A stretch of DNA of 64,000 nucleotides from contig NC_073304.1 of assembly GCF_027595985.1 (NCBI RefSeq), forward strand, positions 219,364,000 to 219,427,999, given 5' to 3'. Position numbers and translations under genes: made by a program. This document shows, one piece after another, positions 23,095-57,225 of this stretch. This DNA comes from Sorex araneus (taxonomy: Eukaryota > Chordata > Mammalia > Eulipotyphla > Soricidae). How positions within the stretch are numbered: position 1 is the stretch's first letter; each line of letters begins with the position of its first letter. The notes under the pieces were generated by a model. The model searched no databases. It was not told the DNA's origin and saw nothing but the letters and a program-made list of their open reading frames with translations.

Positions 23095-25876
23095 CTGGAA
23101 CAGAGGCCCAAGTGAGGCTGGGGCAGTGGGCAGGGTGGGGAGGGGGGGGGCTGTGCTGTGCCGCTCCTCCCCTCCCCCTTCCCTCCCCCAGCCCCCAGGC
23201 ACTGGGCTGTACCGTTATTTCCTGTCCCGGTCTTTTTACCTTGTCTCGATTTTCCTCTGACAGGTTCCTCAGCCCCCTCAGCTCTACAAAGACCTCGTAG
23301 TGAGGCGCGGAGCCCTGGGAGGAATCTGGAGACAGACAGACAGACAGACAGACAATGCCGGTGTGATCCCCAAACGCGATCATCCCCGCTCTGAGGGTCA
23401 AGGCAGGAAAGGAATTTCCTGGCAGGAAGTGGGGGTCCATGAGAGGGGGCCAGAGCTAAGCCGGAGAGGGGGTGGAGGCAGCTGTGGGCGGGACGTGGCC
23501 TCCCCTGGCGTCCTGGGGGTGTCCCGGCGCGGGTGCGAGAGGCAGGACCCTGTGGCGGATGCTCACCCAGGATGCTGCTCTCCACACAGCCGTGGTCCAG
23601 TAGCTTGGCCCCCGGCCACTGCTTCACCGCCTGGCCCAGGGCCGCAGAGAACGTGTCCTCACTGACGTCCTCTCCTCGAACGCTCAGGGCCTGGCCCAGC
23701 CTGGGGAGGAGAGGGAGGCGGGCAGAGGCCCCAGGGTGTAACGGCCACCCCTCGGCACCCCAGGGGGTCACCTACCTGCCCAGGAACCGGACAATAGGAC
23801 ACTGGTTATAAGCACCGGTCACGAGGACCACATCACCCAGGCGGCACCTGGGGGCAGAGGGGGCTTGTCATGCCCAAGGCCCCTTTGCTCCTCCGGGGTG
23901 TCCCCGAGGGGCCCTGAGGGGAGGCGGCCACCTGGTGAGGCTGGCGCGGTCAGTCAGCACCAGCTCATACTCGCAGCCCTCCTGGGCCTCGGCCAGCAGG
24001 ACAGGGGCGGTGGTCTCGTCCTGGGCGCCTTTCTGGACGGGGAGCAGCTCAATGACGGGGGCTCCGGGGAGCAGAAGGTACAGCCCGCGGGGCTGCTCCG
24101 GCCACAAGTTCAGGCCCAGCACCCCTGCAGGGAGCCACGATGTCTGGTCTGGCAGGGCCTTTGCCCCTCACGGGGGTGGGGGGGCTCAGCCTCTGAGTTT
24201 CCAGCCCACAGTCCCGCCTCCCCACCGCACTCACCCGGCGCCCCCCCGCAACCCGGCCCTCGTCCCGGAAGGCCCTACAGGAGATAGGGAGGCCTAAGCC
24301 TCCCGCAGCTGGGCTGCCGGGCTGAGTCCATGCTGAAAAGCCCTCGTTCAGGGCCACCTGGTGCCAGGGGCTACATTGGAAGGGCCGGGGCTGGGGAAGG
24401 GGGGTGTCACACAGCGTCAGGGAGCAAACCCGGGCTTATGCACTCGGCGCCTGTGTTCCAGCCCGTGGCAGCTGTCTCCCGGCCCCCCCTGGGTTCTTGT
24501 TTAAAATGGAGCTGCTGGTGTTGGGGAGGACGCGAGCCGGGGGAGGAGAGAGACGCAGGGCCGTGGGTGGGGGTCTCTCTGGAGCTCACCTCCGGCAGCA
24601 GCGTAGGCCGGAGAGAAGAAGGCCAGCCCCTGGCACCACAGCGCCTCCAGGGCAGACGCAGCCTCGGCCTGGCCGCCTGCGTCCAGCGTCACCACCACCT
24701 GCAGCTGCGGCCAGAGCCGCAGGGCCAGTCCCCGGGGCCCGTGCTCCAGGGCGGCCCGCAGCTCGGCCGCCCGGCCAGGGAGGGGTGTGCCCGCCATCCC
24801 CGTGGCCAGTGCCTCAGCCAGCGCGTCCCCATCAGCCTCTAGGCCTGAGAAGACGTCCAGGAGTTCCGTAGCCGTCCCCGCTTCCAGGGCCCGCAGTCCT
24901 GGGCACCTCAGGGCCTCCAGGAGCAGGACTTGGGGGTCCCTGGCCCTGCGGGGGGCTAGAACCTGACAAGGCCAGGGAAGGGGGTGCAGCCAGGGGGACG
25001 AGGGGGTCACCTGGGCCCTGCTTCCTGGAGCCAGCACTTCCGGGAAGGCCTTGTGGAGGGCGGCCAGACCCAGCAAGGTGGCCTGCAGGGACAGAGACAG
25101 GGGCTGGCTGCAGGCTGAAGTGGGGGTGTGTGTGTAGGGGGGGCGGGGGTGGGAGCCGGGCCCTGCCTTCTCCCTTTACCTGCAAAGACGCCTCCCCAGG
25201 CCGCTGCTCAGAGCTTGGGGGGAGGTGCTGCCCCTCGCTTTCGTCCGTTTGGGCCTGGCAGGGCTGGCTCAGAGGGAGACGCTTCCGGAAGGTGTTCAAG
25301 TCTGTGGCCACAAAGACACCGTAGACTTCTCAGGAAGCCACAGTGTGTCCCGAGAGTTTAGGGCCAGGCTATGGGGACCCCTGAGGAAGGGCCCCAGGGC
25401 ATCGCTGGGGTGACTGGGAGGCTCTGGGCCCAGGCTGCGGAATCTCATCTCCAGCCCGTCAGAGCAGGACAGGGTCTCCGGGTCAGACCTGAGTCGGGGG
25501 AGAGCACCTGACTGTCCTGGGCAGGGGGGGAGGGGGCTCTTCTCTGTGGGCCAAGCCCCCCTCACCCCCTGCAACCCTTGGGAAACACACCTGTGCTCTC
25601 CGGGAGGGACCCTCGGGACCCCGAGGCTCCCTGCAGGCACCACTCCAGGGCCCGCTGCTGGCTCTGGCTGGCGAGCCGCGTGCTCTGCTCTAGTTTCTGC
25701 TGCTGCCACGCGGCTGCCCGGCCCAGGGCCCCCCGGGCCCCCCAGTACTGGAGGCCAGCAAGCCAGGACGGCCGGGCACCCTCGGGCCACAGCGAGCTGA
25801 GCATGGCCAGGGGCAGCAGCAGCAGAACCAGCAACAGCAGGGCCAGCAGCAGCGGGGACAGCAGCGGGGACAGCAT
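22876..25876 (-). CDS. GHDC: GHDC, GH3-domain-containing protein (534 aa, 8 coding exons)
   Basis: This encodes a vertebrate protein with a GH3/adenylate-forming-like fold whose substrate is not established to my knowledge. Coding exons are 25591-25876, 25180-25301, 24590-25082, 23932-24124, 23776-23847, 23567-23700, 23240-23325 and 22876-23094. Phases chain to 534 codons and a TGA at 22878-22876. The human protein is about 530 residues and near-identical in layout from memory. The N-terminus is a Leu-rich hydrophobic segment (about 4-27), likely a signal peptide or membrane anchor. Recognisable family stretches include RPSWLAGLQYWGARGALGRA (36-55), QLQVVVTLDAGGQAEA, LWCQGLAFFSPAYAA, YELVLTDRASLTRCRLGDVV, LLDHGCVESSIL, GSAPHYEVFVELRGLRNLSE and the C-terminal RYKSLRARGSVGPARVHLVG. 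No exon is broken. A second in-frame Met at residue 25 is possible but less likely as the start. Confidence 0.96.
23240..23325 (-). CDS. GHDC: GHDC coding exon 7
   Basis: The exon codes SSQGSAPHYEVFVELRGLRN and then LSEENRDK, with donor AAG|GTAAAA. A (CAGA)n simple repeat sits directly upstream of the acceptor (about 23330-23356). Confidence 0.94.
23567..23700 (-). CDS. GHDC: GHDC coding exon 6
   Basis: The exon codes LGQALSVRGEDVSEDTFSAA and then VKQWPGAKLLDHGCVESSIL, the most conserved part of the C-terminal half. Confidence 0.94.
23776..23847 (-). CDS. GHDC: GHDC coding exon 5 (72 nt)
   Basis: The exon codes CRLGDVVLVTGAYNQCPIVR and then FLG. It is bordered by two very short introns (84 and 75 nt) and has an in-frame length. 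Confidence 0.92.
23932..24124 (-). CDS. GHDC: GHDC coding exon 4
   Basis: The exon codes VLGLNLWPEQPRGLYLLLPG and on through YELVLTDRASLT. Arg 365 is split across donor AG|GTGGCC. The following intron is only 84 nt. Confidence 0.94.
24590..25082 (-). CDS. GHDC: GHDC coding exon 3 (largest)
   Basis: Residues 137-300 include GLAALHKAFPEVLAPG, LRALEAGTATELLDVFSGLE, GPRGLALRLWPQLQVVVTLD and FFSPAYAAAG. The 493-nt exon is GC-rich and CpG-rich. The next Gly codon is split. Confidence 0.95.
25180..25301 (-). CDS. GHDC: GHDC coding exon 2
   Basis: Residues 96-136 begin DLNTFRKRLPLSQPCQ and end EASLQ at donor CAG|GTAAAG. This matches the human segment starting DISTFRNHLPL (from memory). Confidence 0.93.
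25591..25876 (-). CDS. GHDC: GHDC coding exon 1 (N-terminal hydrophobic segment)
   Basis: The ATG is at 25876-25874. A good acceptor (CCTCCCCAG) lies 13 nt upstream, at 25890, so 25877-25889 is 5' UTR and a noncoding first exon must lie further up, probably within 25.9-26.4 kb. The exon codes residues 1-95 with donor G|GTGTGT. Confidence 0.92.
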
Positions 25877-25889
25877 CTTCAAGCAGTGT

Positions 25890-26580
25890 CTGGGGAGGGA
25901 GAGACCCCAGGGCGGGTATTGGGGCGAGGAGGGGACGACGTATCCCTCTCCCCCCTCGGCTGTGCCCAGGAAGGCCAACAGGAAGGGCAGCTGGGAAGCA
26001 GCCAGGAGGCCGGAGAGAGGCCGGACTTTGGGGTCGCACTGACCTGAGTTTGGATCCCGTGCCCTGGGTGACTGGGCCAGCGGCCTCCAGCGGGGACCCT
26101 GACCTGTAAGAGCACACGGTGACTCCCCCGCGCCCCCCCCCAGGGTAGAGGAAGGTCTTATCTCAGGGTCCTGCACGCAGTGGGGCTTATCCAGGGACAT
26201 GTCATGGCCACTCTCCAGTGCCTCTGCTGTCCCCAGGTCCACCCTGTTCCAGCTCTGCAGCCCCCATAAGCCCTGGGGCAGCGGTTCCCTGGGGGCAGGC
26301 ACCTGTCACATGGGGTGTAGCCCAGCCTGGGGCGCTGCTGCTCCGGTTAGAAAGTGAAGCCCTGACTTTGGAGGGCGGGTCTAGACGGAAATCCGGCCGC
26401 TGGCGCTGGCGCTGGGGAGGGACCAGCAGGGGGTGGGGAGGCGCTCTTAAAGGGACAGGTTGTTCCAGGCCTCAGGCAAGTTCGAGCCGGCCAGGGGCAC
26501 GGGGGAAGTTAGGACCCAAATGGCGGCTCCCCAACTAACTGTGCAGGTGAAGAAGGAGACTGGCAAAAGTGGAGAGACGC
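25890..26580 (-). promoter_or_regulatory. GHDC: GHDC upstream region, probable noncoding exon 1 and promoter
   Basis: The acceptor at 25890 requires an upstream noncoding exon. The region is GC-rich and SINE-free. I cannot choose a unique donor or transcription start by eye. Confidence 0.45.
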
Positions 26581-26583
26581 TAA

Positions 26584-26587
26584 GGAC

Positions 26588-26650
<63 letters not shown>

Positions 26651-26714
26651 GGACTCCATGCAAAGGGAGTCCAGGCAAAGAAAGAATGTGTGCATGCGTG
26701 CCACACTTGGACAG

Positions 26715-26753
<39 letters not shown>

Positions 26754-26809
26754 GGACTCCATGCAAAGGGAGTCCAGGCAAAGAAAGAATGTGTGTGCAT
26801 GCGTGCCAC
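26584..26809. repeat. Tandem duplication of a (TG)n-containing unit, two copies
   Basis: Two (TG)n tracts (26591-26647 and 26717-26750) are each followed by almost the same 57-60 bp unit. The unit begins AATGGACTCCATGCAAAGGG at 26648 and at 26751, a period of 103 bp, and each unit holds the small inverted repeat GGACTCC/GGAGTCC. The two TG tracts differ by about 23 nt. Confidence 0.92.
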
Positions 26810-27121
26810 CACACTTACCAGTACTCAGGGGCTGTTATTTCCAGCTCTGAGCTTGGGTCACTTCCTGCGGTGCCAGGCAGGTATCCTCACCCCTGCCCTG
26901 GCACCTCTGCTTATTACTGAGTCAACTTAATAACGGTGGTTTCTAGTTGCTCATTACTTCTATCAATTGGGGGGCGGGCATAGCAGGCAGTGCTGGGTGG
27001 GGGGCTATGCCTGAGCAGACTGCTCAGCAGGCCTTTCTGGAGGGTCTTTGGGGGACCATGTGCAAACTCAGGCCTCTTGCTTGCAAAGCATGTCCTCAGC
27101 CCACGGAACTATCCCTCAGGT

Positions 27122-27303
27122 CGGTTTTTTTTTTTTTTTTGCTTTTTGGGTCACACCTGGCTCTGCACAGGGGTTACTCCTGGCTTTGCACTCAGGAATT
27201 ATCCCTGGCGGTGCTCAGGGGACCATATGGGATGCTGGGATTCAAACCCGGGTCGGTCGCGTGCAAGGCAAACACCCTACCCGCTGTGCTATCACTCCAG
27301 CCT
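27122..27303 (-). mobile_element. tRNA-derived SINE, full length, minus orientation
   Basis: Intact from the poly-T (27124-27140) through GCTTTTTGGGTCACACCTGG to the head TATCACTCCAGCC. GTCAGGTC-like words flank it (CTCAGGTC at 27115 and 27304), suggesting a short target duplication. Confidence 0.92.
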
Positions 27304-27470
27304 CTCAGGTCATTTTTTTGTTTTTTGTTTTTAAACTTTATTCAAACACCAGGTGTCCAAACTTGCCCATAATAGTTGTTTCAGGCATTCTATGTGCCAG
27401 CTCCAATCTTACCACACTATACAGGGGGCTGAGGCAGTGAGGTGGCACAACCACAACCTTGTAACTGCTG

Positions 27471-27593
27471 GAAAACTTCACAGGGGCTGAGTTTCTGGAA
27501 TTGTCACAATCGGTGAAGCATATCTGGTAAAACCTTCACTGGGGGCCAAGTTTCTGGAATTGTCACAGTGGGTGCGGTGCAGTGTATCCAGTA
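27471..27593. repeat. Two-unit tandem repeat of about 60 bp
   Basis: The phrase TTTCTGGAATTGTCACA occurs at about 27492 and again at about 27551. In both places the surrounding 57-66 bp resemble each other, starting AAAAC-TTCAC and ending TCTGGT/TCCAGT. The source element was not recognised. Confidence 0.7.
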
Positions 27594-27895
27594 AAACAGG
27601 ATCTGATAACCATCAACACCTAGGAAAACAACGGAGCAGTGCCCACTCCCACGTCCCTGTTTTTATTTCAACCCTATACATCTTACATGTGCTGTGAGAC
27701 TTAAACCTCGCCCAGGAGCTCAAAATTAAAAAAAAAGGGGGGGCACACCTAGTGATGTTCAGGAGTTACACCTGGCTCTGTACTCGGGAATTACATCTGG
27801 CAGGGCTCGGGGACCAGATGGGGATTAAACCTGGGTGGGTTGCATGCAAGGCAAATGCCCTCCCTTCTGTACTATGCCCAGAGTTCTTAATAAAC

Positions 27896-28380
27896 TTTAT
27901 TGAATTATTTTTTTATTTTTATTTTTTAAAATTTATTTTTTAATCAGTGAGTCACTGTGAGGGTACAGTTACACATTTACACATTTACACATTTTTGTGC
28001 TTGTGTTTCCCTCATACAATGTTCGAGAACCCATCCCTCCACCAGTGCCCATTCTCCACCACCAATGAACCAAGTATCCCTCCCACCCCCCAATCCCGTC
28101 CCCCCCCCCCCCCCCCTCTGTGGCAGGGTATTCCCTTTTATTCTCTCTCTCCTTTTGGGCGTTGTGGTTTGCACTAGGGGTATTGAGTGGCCATCGTGTT
28201 CAGTCTCTAGTCTACTTTCAGCACGCATCTCCCTTCCCGAGCGGGATCTCCATCCACATTTTACTTGGTGTTACCTTCTCTATCTGAGTTGCCTTTTCCC
28301 CCAGCATGTGAGGCCAGCTTCCAAGCCATGGAACCAACCTCCTGGTACTTGTTTCTACTATTCTTGGATGTTATAAACTT
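27896..28380 (-). mobile_element. L1-type LINE 3' end, minus orientation
   Basis: The reverse complement matches the 3' UTR of the plus-strand L1 at 63480-63951 along its length (CTCATACAATGTTCGAGAAC and GCCAGCTTCCAAGCCATGGA). A poly-C tract interrupts it. Confidence 0.88.
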
Positions 28381-28987
28381 TACTGAATTCTATTCATCTC
28401 TCATTGGCTCTTGGCTGGACCTTACAACCAACCATGTGACCTTCCTTCTACCCTTGTCCCCAGTTTCCCACCCACTCCCCATTCTTCCCAAGGCCCACCC
28501 CCGATAGCCTCCTGGGCAGGCACAGAACAATTTGCTTCATATTTCTTGGTACAACAAAATGGCAAATAGAATTACAAAAAAAAAAAAGTTCAGTAAAAGA
28601 AAATTTGTGAAAATTGTTACATCTCACAACGGGGTGATCAAGGTCATTGAGGCCCTCTGAGCTGCCAGCTGCTACGGAGCCTTCAGCTGGTTGTTATTGC
28701 GCTTAGTGGGCCTCTGTGCTCCTTTCCCGTCTCATCTGCTGTGCTCCTGAGCTTACTGTGGAGTTTAGAGCTCCAGGACCTGTAGAACTGGGACAATCCT
28801 TCCACAGCGCACCCGAATTCCAAGTGGGGAACCCGGAGTTTTCAGCCCGAAGACCAGTGTACCTGTGTGTTTCATTGGCTCTGCTTGCATTTCTTCCAAG
28901 ATTTGCTGTGAAGCTGGGCTGAGGGTTACAGGTGTGGCACGCATGTGCTCTCTCCGGTCCTATTAGTTTTTAAAAAATGGATTTTTG

Positions 28988-29170
28988 GGGCCTGGAGCGA
29001 TAGCATAGCGGGTAGGGCATTTGCCTTGCACGTGGCCAACCCGGGTTCGATTCCCAGCATCCCATATGGTCCCCTGAGCACCGGCAGGGGTAATTCCTGA
29101 GTGCAGAGCCAGGAGTAACCCCTGTGCCTTGCTGGGTGTGACCCAAAAAGCAAAAAATAAAAATAATAAT
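28988..29170 (+). mobile_element. tRNA-derived SINE, first of two sharing a target site
   Basis: Full-length copy with A and B boxes. It is flanked by AAAATGGATTTTTGGG-like sequence on both sides. Confidence 0.93.
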
Positions 29171-29186
29171 AAAATGGATTTTTGGG

Positions 29187-29355
29187 GGTTGGAGCAATAG
29201 CACAGCAGGTAGGGCGTTCGCCTTGCACGTGGCCAACCCAGGTTCGATTCCCAGTATCCCATAAGGTTCCTTTGAGCACCACCAGGAGTTAATTCCTGAG
29301 TGCAGAGCCAGGAGTAACCCTGTGCATCGCTGGGTGTGACCCCCCCCAAAAAAAA
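29187..29355 (+). mobile_element. tRNA-derived SINE, second of two sharing a target site
   Basis: It begins directly after the second AAAATGGATTTTTGGG. The tail ends in poly-A followed by GGAATTTTT, a decayed third copy of the target word. Confidence 0.92.
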
Positions 29356-29479
29356 GGAATTTTTTTTTTTTGAGGGTGGAAATTTGCGGCCACACCTGAC
29401 AGCTGTGTTTATTTCTGGGTACTCCTGGTTCTGCACTTAGGGATCACTTCTCTTGGGGCTTGAAACTACATGCTGGGGG

Positions 29480-29690
29480 GCCGGAGCGATAGCACAACGG
29501 GTAGGGCGTTTGCCTTGCATGCGGCCGACCCAGGTTCGATCCCCGGCATCCCATATGGTCCCCCAAGCACTGCCAGGAGTAATTTCTGAGTGCAAAGCCA
29601 GGAGTAACCCCTGAGCATTGCTGGGTGTGACCCAAACAGCAAAAAATAAATAAATAAATAAAATAAGAAAATAATAATAAAAAAAAAGAA
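29480..29690 (+). mobile_element. tRNA-derived SINE, CCGG/CCCAAGC lineage
   Basis: Diagnostic bases (GGGGCCGGAGCG head, GATCCCCGGCATCC, GGTCCCCCAAGCACTGCC, GCAAAGCCAGGAG) differ from the majority lineage. The copies at 29862-30046 and 53592-53798 share them. Confidence 0.92.
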
Positions 29691-29861
29691 ACTACATGCT
29701 GGGTTTGATACACCAGGGATCAAACTGGGGTCAGCCTTAGCTTAGCCCCCTGTACTCTCTCTCCAGCAGCCTTTACATAAAAGATCATGGCATCTATAAA
29801 TTAAAAACATTTTATTTTATAGTCCATCTCCTCCCAGACTGGTATTTTCAAATCTTCCCCC

Positions 29862-30046
29862 TTTTTTTTTTTTTTTTTTTTTGCTTTTTGGGTCACACCC
29901 AGCGATGCTTAGGGGTTACTCCTGGCTTTGCACTCAGGAATACTCCTGGCAGTGCTTGGGGGACCATATGGGATGCCGGGGATCGAACCCGGGTCAGCCG
30001 CATGCAAGGCAAACGCCCTACCCGCTATGCTATCGCTCCGGCCCCC
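29862..30046 (-). mobile_element. tRNA-derived SINE, CCGG/CCCAAGC lineage, inverted partner
   Basis: Reverse-oriented copy closely matching the one at 29480-29690. It is bounded by long poly-T tracts on both sides. Confidence 0.92.
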
Positions 30047-30514
30047 CCCTTTTTTTTTTTTTTTTTTTAATCTTCCCCCTTTATTGTTGTTTGGAGCTGC
30101 ACCCTGTGCTGCTCCGGGCCTCCTCCAGGCTCTGGGTCGCTCCTGGCATGAACCGGGGCTGTCCCTCAGCCAAACTCGCCCCTCTTGGGGGCTGAGAGAT
30201 GGTCCAGATGTTAAGGCGCTTTCCTAGCATGTGGCTGGCTCTGGTTTGATCCTTGGTAGATATGGTCGCCTGAGCACAGTGGCAGGAGCAGCCCCTGAGG
30301 TCTGCAGGTGTGGCAAAATAAAACAAAACTGAACTACTGTTGTGCCCTGGAGACCCCCATGCCTCAGTGCCCTGAGCTCCACCAGGAATGATCCCCCTAA
30401 TACAGCAGCCCCCCAACATGGCCAGCTGTGGTCCCCAATCCCACCATACCAAAAAAGAACCCCAAACTTTTCCCCTTTCAAACCAGCTCCTTGGAAAAAA
30501 TAAAAACAGGACTC

Positions 30515-32613
30515 TTGTCCTTTTAGAGGCTTTATTGTAACATAAAATACACAATTTTGTGACTGCCCCAAATCGTACACAATACTTTTTTTTTTTTGGT
30601 GGCTATATACTAATCCATCTGGACACTAAAATATGTATCTGAATAATTTCACAAAGTTTTAAAAAGAAAAATTATAAAAGTATACTTCCATTTTAAGTTA
30701 TAGTCACGTTCGTCTCCCCGACCCACACCCCACACCCCCACACAGGGCGCAGAAACACGCGGATGGCTTTTAGGTACGTGTCTGGAGGTCAAGACCTGCC
30801 ACGGCCACTGGTGGCGTTTGCAGGGCAGGGAAGAGAGAGGAAATGTAACGCAGGGAGCGAGCGCGCTTTCCAGCACCTTCTCTCCCCGCCGGGGGCAGGC
30901 ACCTGAGGATGCTCAGGCAGCAGCGGGACAAGCAGGGAAACCAGAGCCTGGGCGACAAGCTTGGCACCCCCTCCCTCCCCCGCACAGGCCAGCAGGAGGG
31001 GGCGGGGCTGGGGCTCCTCCTTCCTCACCCCTTCCCCAAGTGCTCCAGGCCCAGCCGCCTCATGGCTGCAACATCCATTGGCTTTGGAGGGGCAGGAAGG
31101 GGCATAGCAGCATCCCACCTCTGTGCTGGTGCCTGGGCGGGGACCCCCTACTCCTCGGAGGCAGTGAGAATCTACCGCCTGGCATAGAAAAATAGATCCG
31201 AGTAAGAAACAGAGCAGGGCAAACAGCAGCTTTGAAAAAAGTCATTTTCCAATCAATAATTTACTACAGAGGAGTATTTCCTTTAACATCCAAACACTGA
31301 TAAATTCAGAAGTTATTTTTGTAAAAAAAATAGCCGTTTACTCACGCGTGTATAAAAATAAGGGCTTTTTTTTTTAAAGGGCCACTTTCTCTAGGGTGTC
31401 GTCACGCCCTTCCTTTGAGAGGGGGACTGGGGTGACCCCAAGGGCCGACGCTGAAAGCTCTCTGCCCCCCTCACCTGCCGGCCTGGCCTGTCCTTCCTTC
31501 AGTGGGAGCCGTGGTCCGGGACGTTCAGATCTGCTCCTGCCAGTACCCGACTCCCAGGCACACGGCGGGCCTTTTCCCTGGCTACCCCACCCTTGAGGGA
31601 CATCAAACCGCCACCCTCTCCCCCAGACCTCCGCGCGGCCAGCGAGAGAGAGAGGACGTGGCCTGGGAGTGAGTGCACGGGCCCTGGTGCGGGGAGAAAG
31701 AATCCTGATGTTGGTGGGAAGGGCCAACCCGAGTCCTGATTTAGCAGCGAGACATGACACCGACACCGTCCAGCCCAGGCGGGAGCCTTTGCGAGCCTTC
31801 GGGGAGGGCGAGTGACGGGCACTGCCGCCCTGTGCACCCGGGCAACGGGCAAACATGCTCCGTGCTGAGTAGTCTCCGCTGCTCGCTCGGTCCACAGACA
31901 AAGGACATCAACGAGGGGGCCTGGCTCGAGCTGGCCTCTATGTCCCTGCAGTCCACCCACGGCGTCTGCACACAGGATCCACGGGGGTTGCTCCATGGGG
32001 CGGGGGAGGGGCAGGGGGAGGAGGGAGAGCAGCTGAGGCGAGAGCGTCACTTCAAAAGGCACTAACTACCCTTCGGACAGAAACGCTGGACCTTCCTGAC
32101 CCCACCAGACAGACTCGGGGCGCTCCCCAGGAAAACGGGGGCGGGGGAGGACCGACTTTCTCCGTCAGAGGCAGTTTCTACACATCACGAGAAAAGCGGA
32201 GACGATGACGGTTACAGATGAGCGACCGGGCAGCGCCGGGGGAGCCACTTTCTCCTCCCTTTGCTTTTCTTCCCACCGCGGGTGAAAGGCCGGGCTGGGA
32301 CTGGGGCGGGGCGGGGGGGCTGGGACGAAACAGCCCCTCCTGCTCAAGGTTCAAACAGCCGCAGCAGCTGCTGCTCGTGGTGGGACTCCAGCGGTGGCAA
32401 AGGGGAGAAACGCAAGGCGCAGACGGCCACGCACGCACACACGCACGCTCCCTCCACGGGGCCACCACGCACAGACACGAAAGTCACGACGAGTATGAAC
32501 ACTTCACATTATGAGTATTGTTTCCAAAGAGAAGCGGCCCGTGGAGCGCGGGCAGCCACGAGTGACCTCCTTTGGCGAGGACGCAGAAGCTGACGGCGGG
32601 GAGCAGGGGGGGG
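30515..32613 (-). other. STAT5B: STAT5B 3' UTR
   Basis: About 2.1 kb between the stop codon and the poly(A) signal carries no SINE, unlike nearly every other 2-kb stretch of non-coding sequence here. The distal third is A/U-rich on the gene strand (30590-30700 and 31230-31380), while the part near the stop is GC-rich. The length agrees with the long STAT5B 3' UTR of other mammals. Confidence 0.8.
30531..30536 (-). terminator. STAT5B: STAT5B poly(A) signal AATAAA
   Basis: TTTATT on the plus strand reads AATAAA on the gene strand. It is the first clear hexamer after the stop and puts the transcript end near 30515. Confidence 0.75.
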
Positions 32614-56307
<23,694 letters not shown>

Positions 56308-57010
56308 GGTCCACGGTCTGTGCAACAACAGTCAGAGCTTTGGTGGGGCTCTCCCCGGCCCCTCTCAGAGTCCCTACAGTAAGTACCACACTGTCACTCA
56401 AACTAGAGAGAAACTGTTTTTACATCATTTTTGGCAGGCAGATTGATATTTTTTTGCCTTTGTTTTTTTGTTTTGGGGCCACACCCAGCTGTGCTCAGGG
56501 CTGGCTCCCTGCTTTGAGCTCAGGGATCATTCATGGCAGAGTTCAGGGGACCATATGGATCCCAGTTGCGGAACCTGGGTCAGCTGAGTGCAAGGCAAAA
56601 GCCCTTTTTAGCCTTGGGTCCTACTAATCTTTAAAAAAAGAACAACAACAACAAACAGAGCCAGAGCTACAGTACAGCGGGTAGGGTGATTGCCTTGCAC
56701 ATGGCTGACCTGGGTTTGATCCCTGGCACCCCCAAAAGTCCCCTACGCATTGCCAGGAGTGACTCCTGAGTGCAGAGCCAGGAGTAAGCCCTGACCATTG
56801 CCACTAGTTGTGGCTCAAAACAAAACCCAAAAAAAGATGGCCCAGAAGAAAAATAAAAACATCTGACGCTTGGGTTCAAAGTAATGTATTTATCACCAGT
56901 GACCTAAGCAGCAAAGCTCTGCACACGAAAGCACAGATTTGGTTGGAAAATATCCCAAGGTCCATCTTCTGAGTGACTGCTGAGAAATTTATTAAAGATT
57001 TCCCGTCACG

Positions 57011-57165
57011 GGGCTGGAGCAATATAGCACAGCGGGTAGGGCGTTTGCCTTGCATGCGGCCAACCAGGGTTCGATTCCCATCATCCCATATGTTCCCCTG
57101 AGCACTGCCAGGAGTAATTCCTGAGTGTATGCCGGGTGTGACCCAAAAAGAAAAAAAAAAAAGAT
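57011..57165 (+). mobile_element. tRNA-derived SINE with internal deletion
   Basis: The copy lacks part of the AGAGCCAGGAGTAACCCC segment. The flanks AAAGATTTCCCGTCAC and AAAGATTTCCTGTCAC form a 16-bp target duplication with one mismatch. Confidence 0.92.
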
Positions 57166-57225
57166 TTCCTGTCACATTTAAGAATATTTCCAAAAAAAAT
57201 TTTTTTTAAGATGAAAAATAAATTC

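Larger units (their letters stand above)
26810..30514. other. GHDC-STAT5B intergenic spacer
   Basis: The contents are SINE-like sequence at about 26975-27118 (- , diverged) and SINEs at 27122-27303 (-), 27733-27888 (-), 28988-29170 (+), 29187-29355 (+), 29480-29690 (+), 29862-30046 (-) and 30188-30330 (+, old). A two-unit tandem repeat lies at 27471-27593 and an L1 3' end at 27896-28380 (-) with a poly-C tract near 28099-28118. Unique sequence at 28385-28965 shows nothing I recognise. No gene was found. Confidence 0.75.

Noticed and set aside
26447-26930. ORFs of alternating Thr-His or Val-Cys
   Set aside because: These are direct translations of (TG)n/(CA)n microsatellites. The same applies at 7444-8056, 44824-45081 and 61117-61543.
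27122-30046. Regularly spaced repeats as a possible CRISPR-like array
   Set aside because: The repeats are SINE copies of 150-200 bp in both orientations with unequal spacing in a mammalian genome. No short direct-repeat and spacer structure exists.
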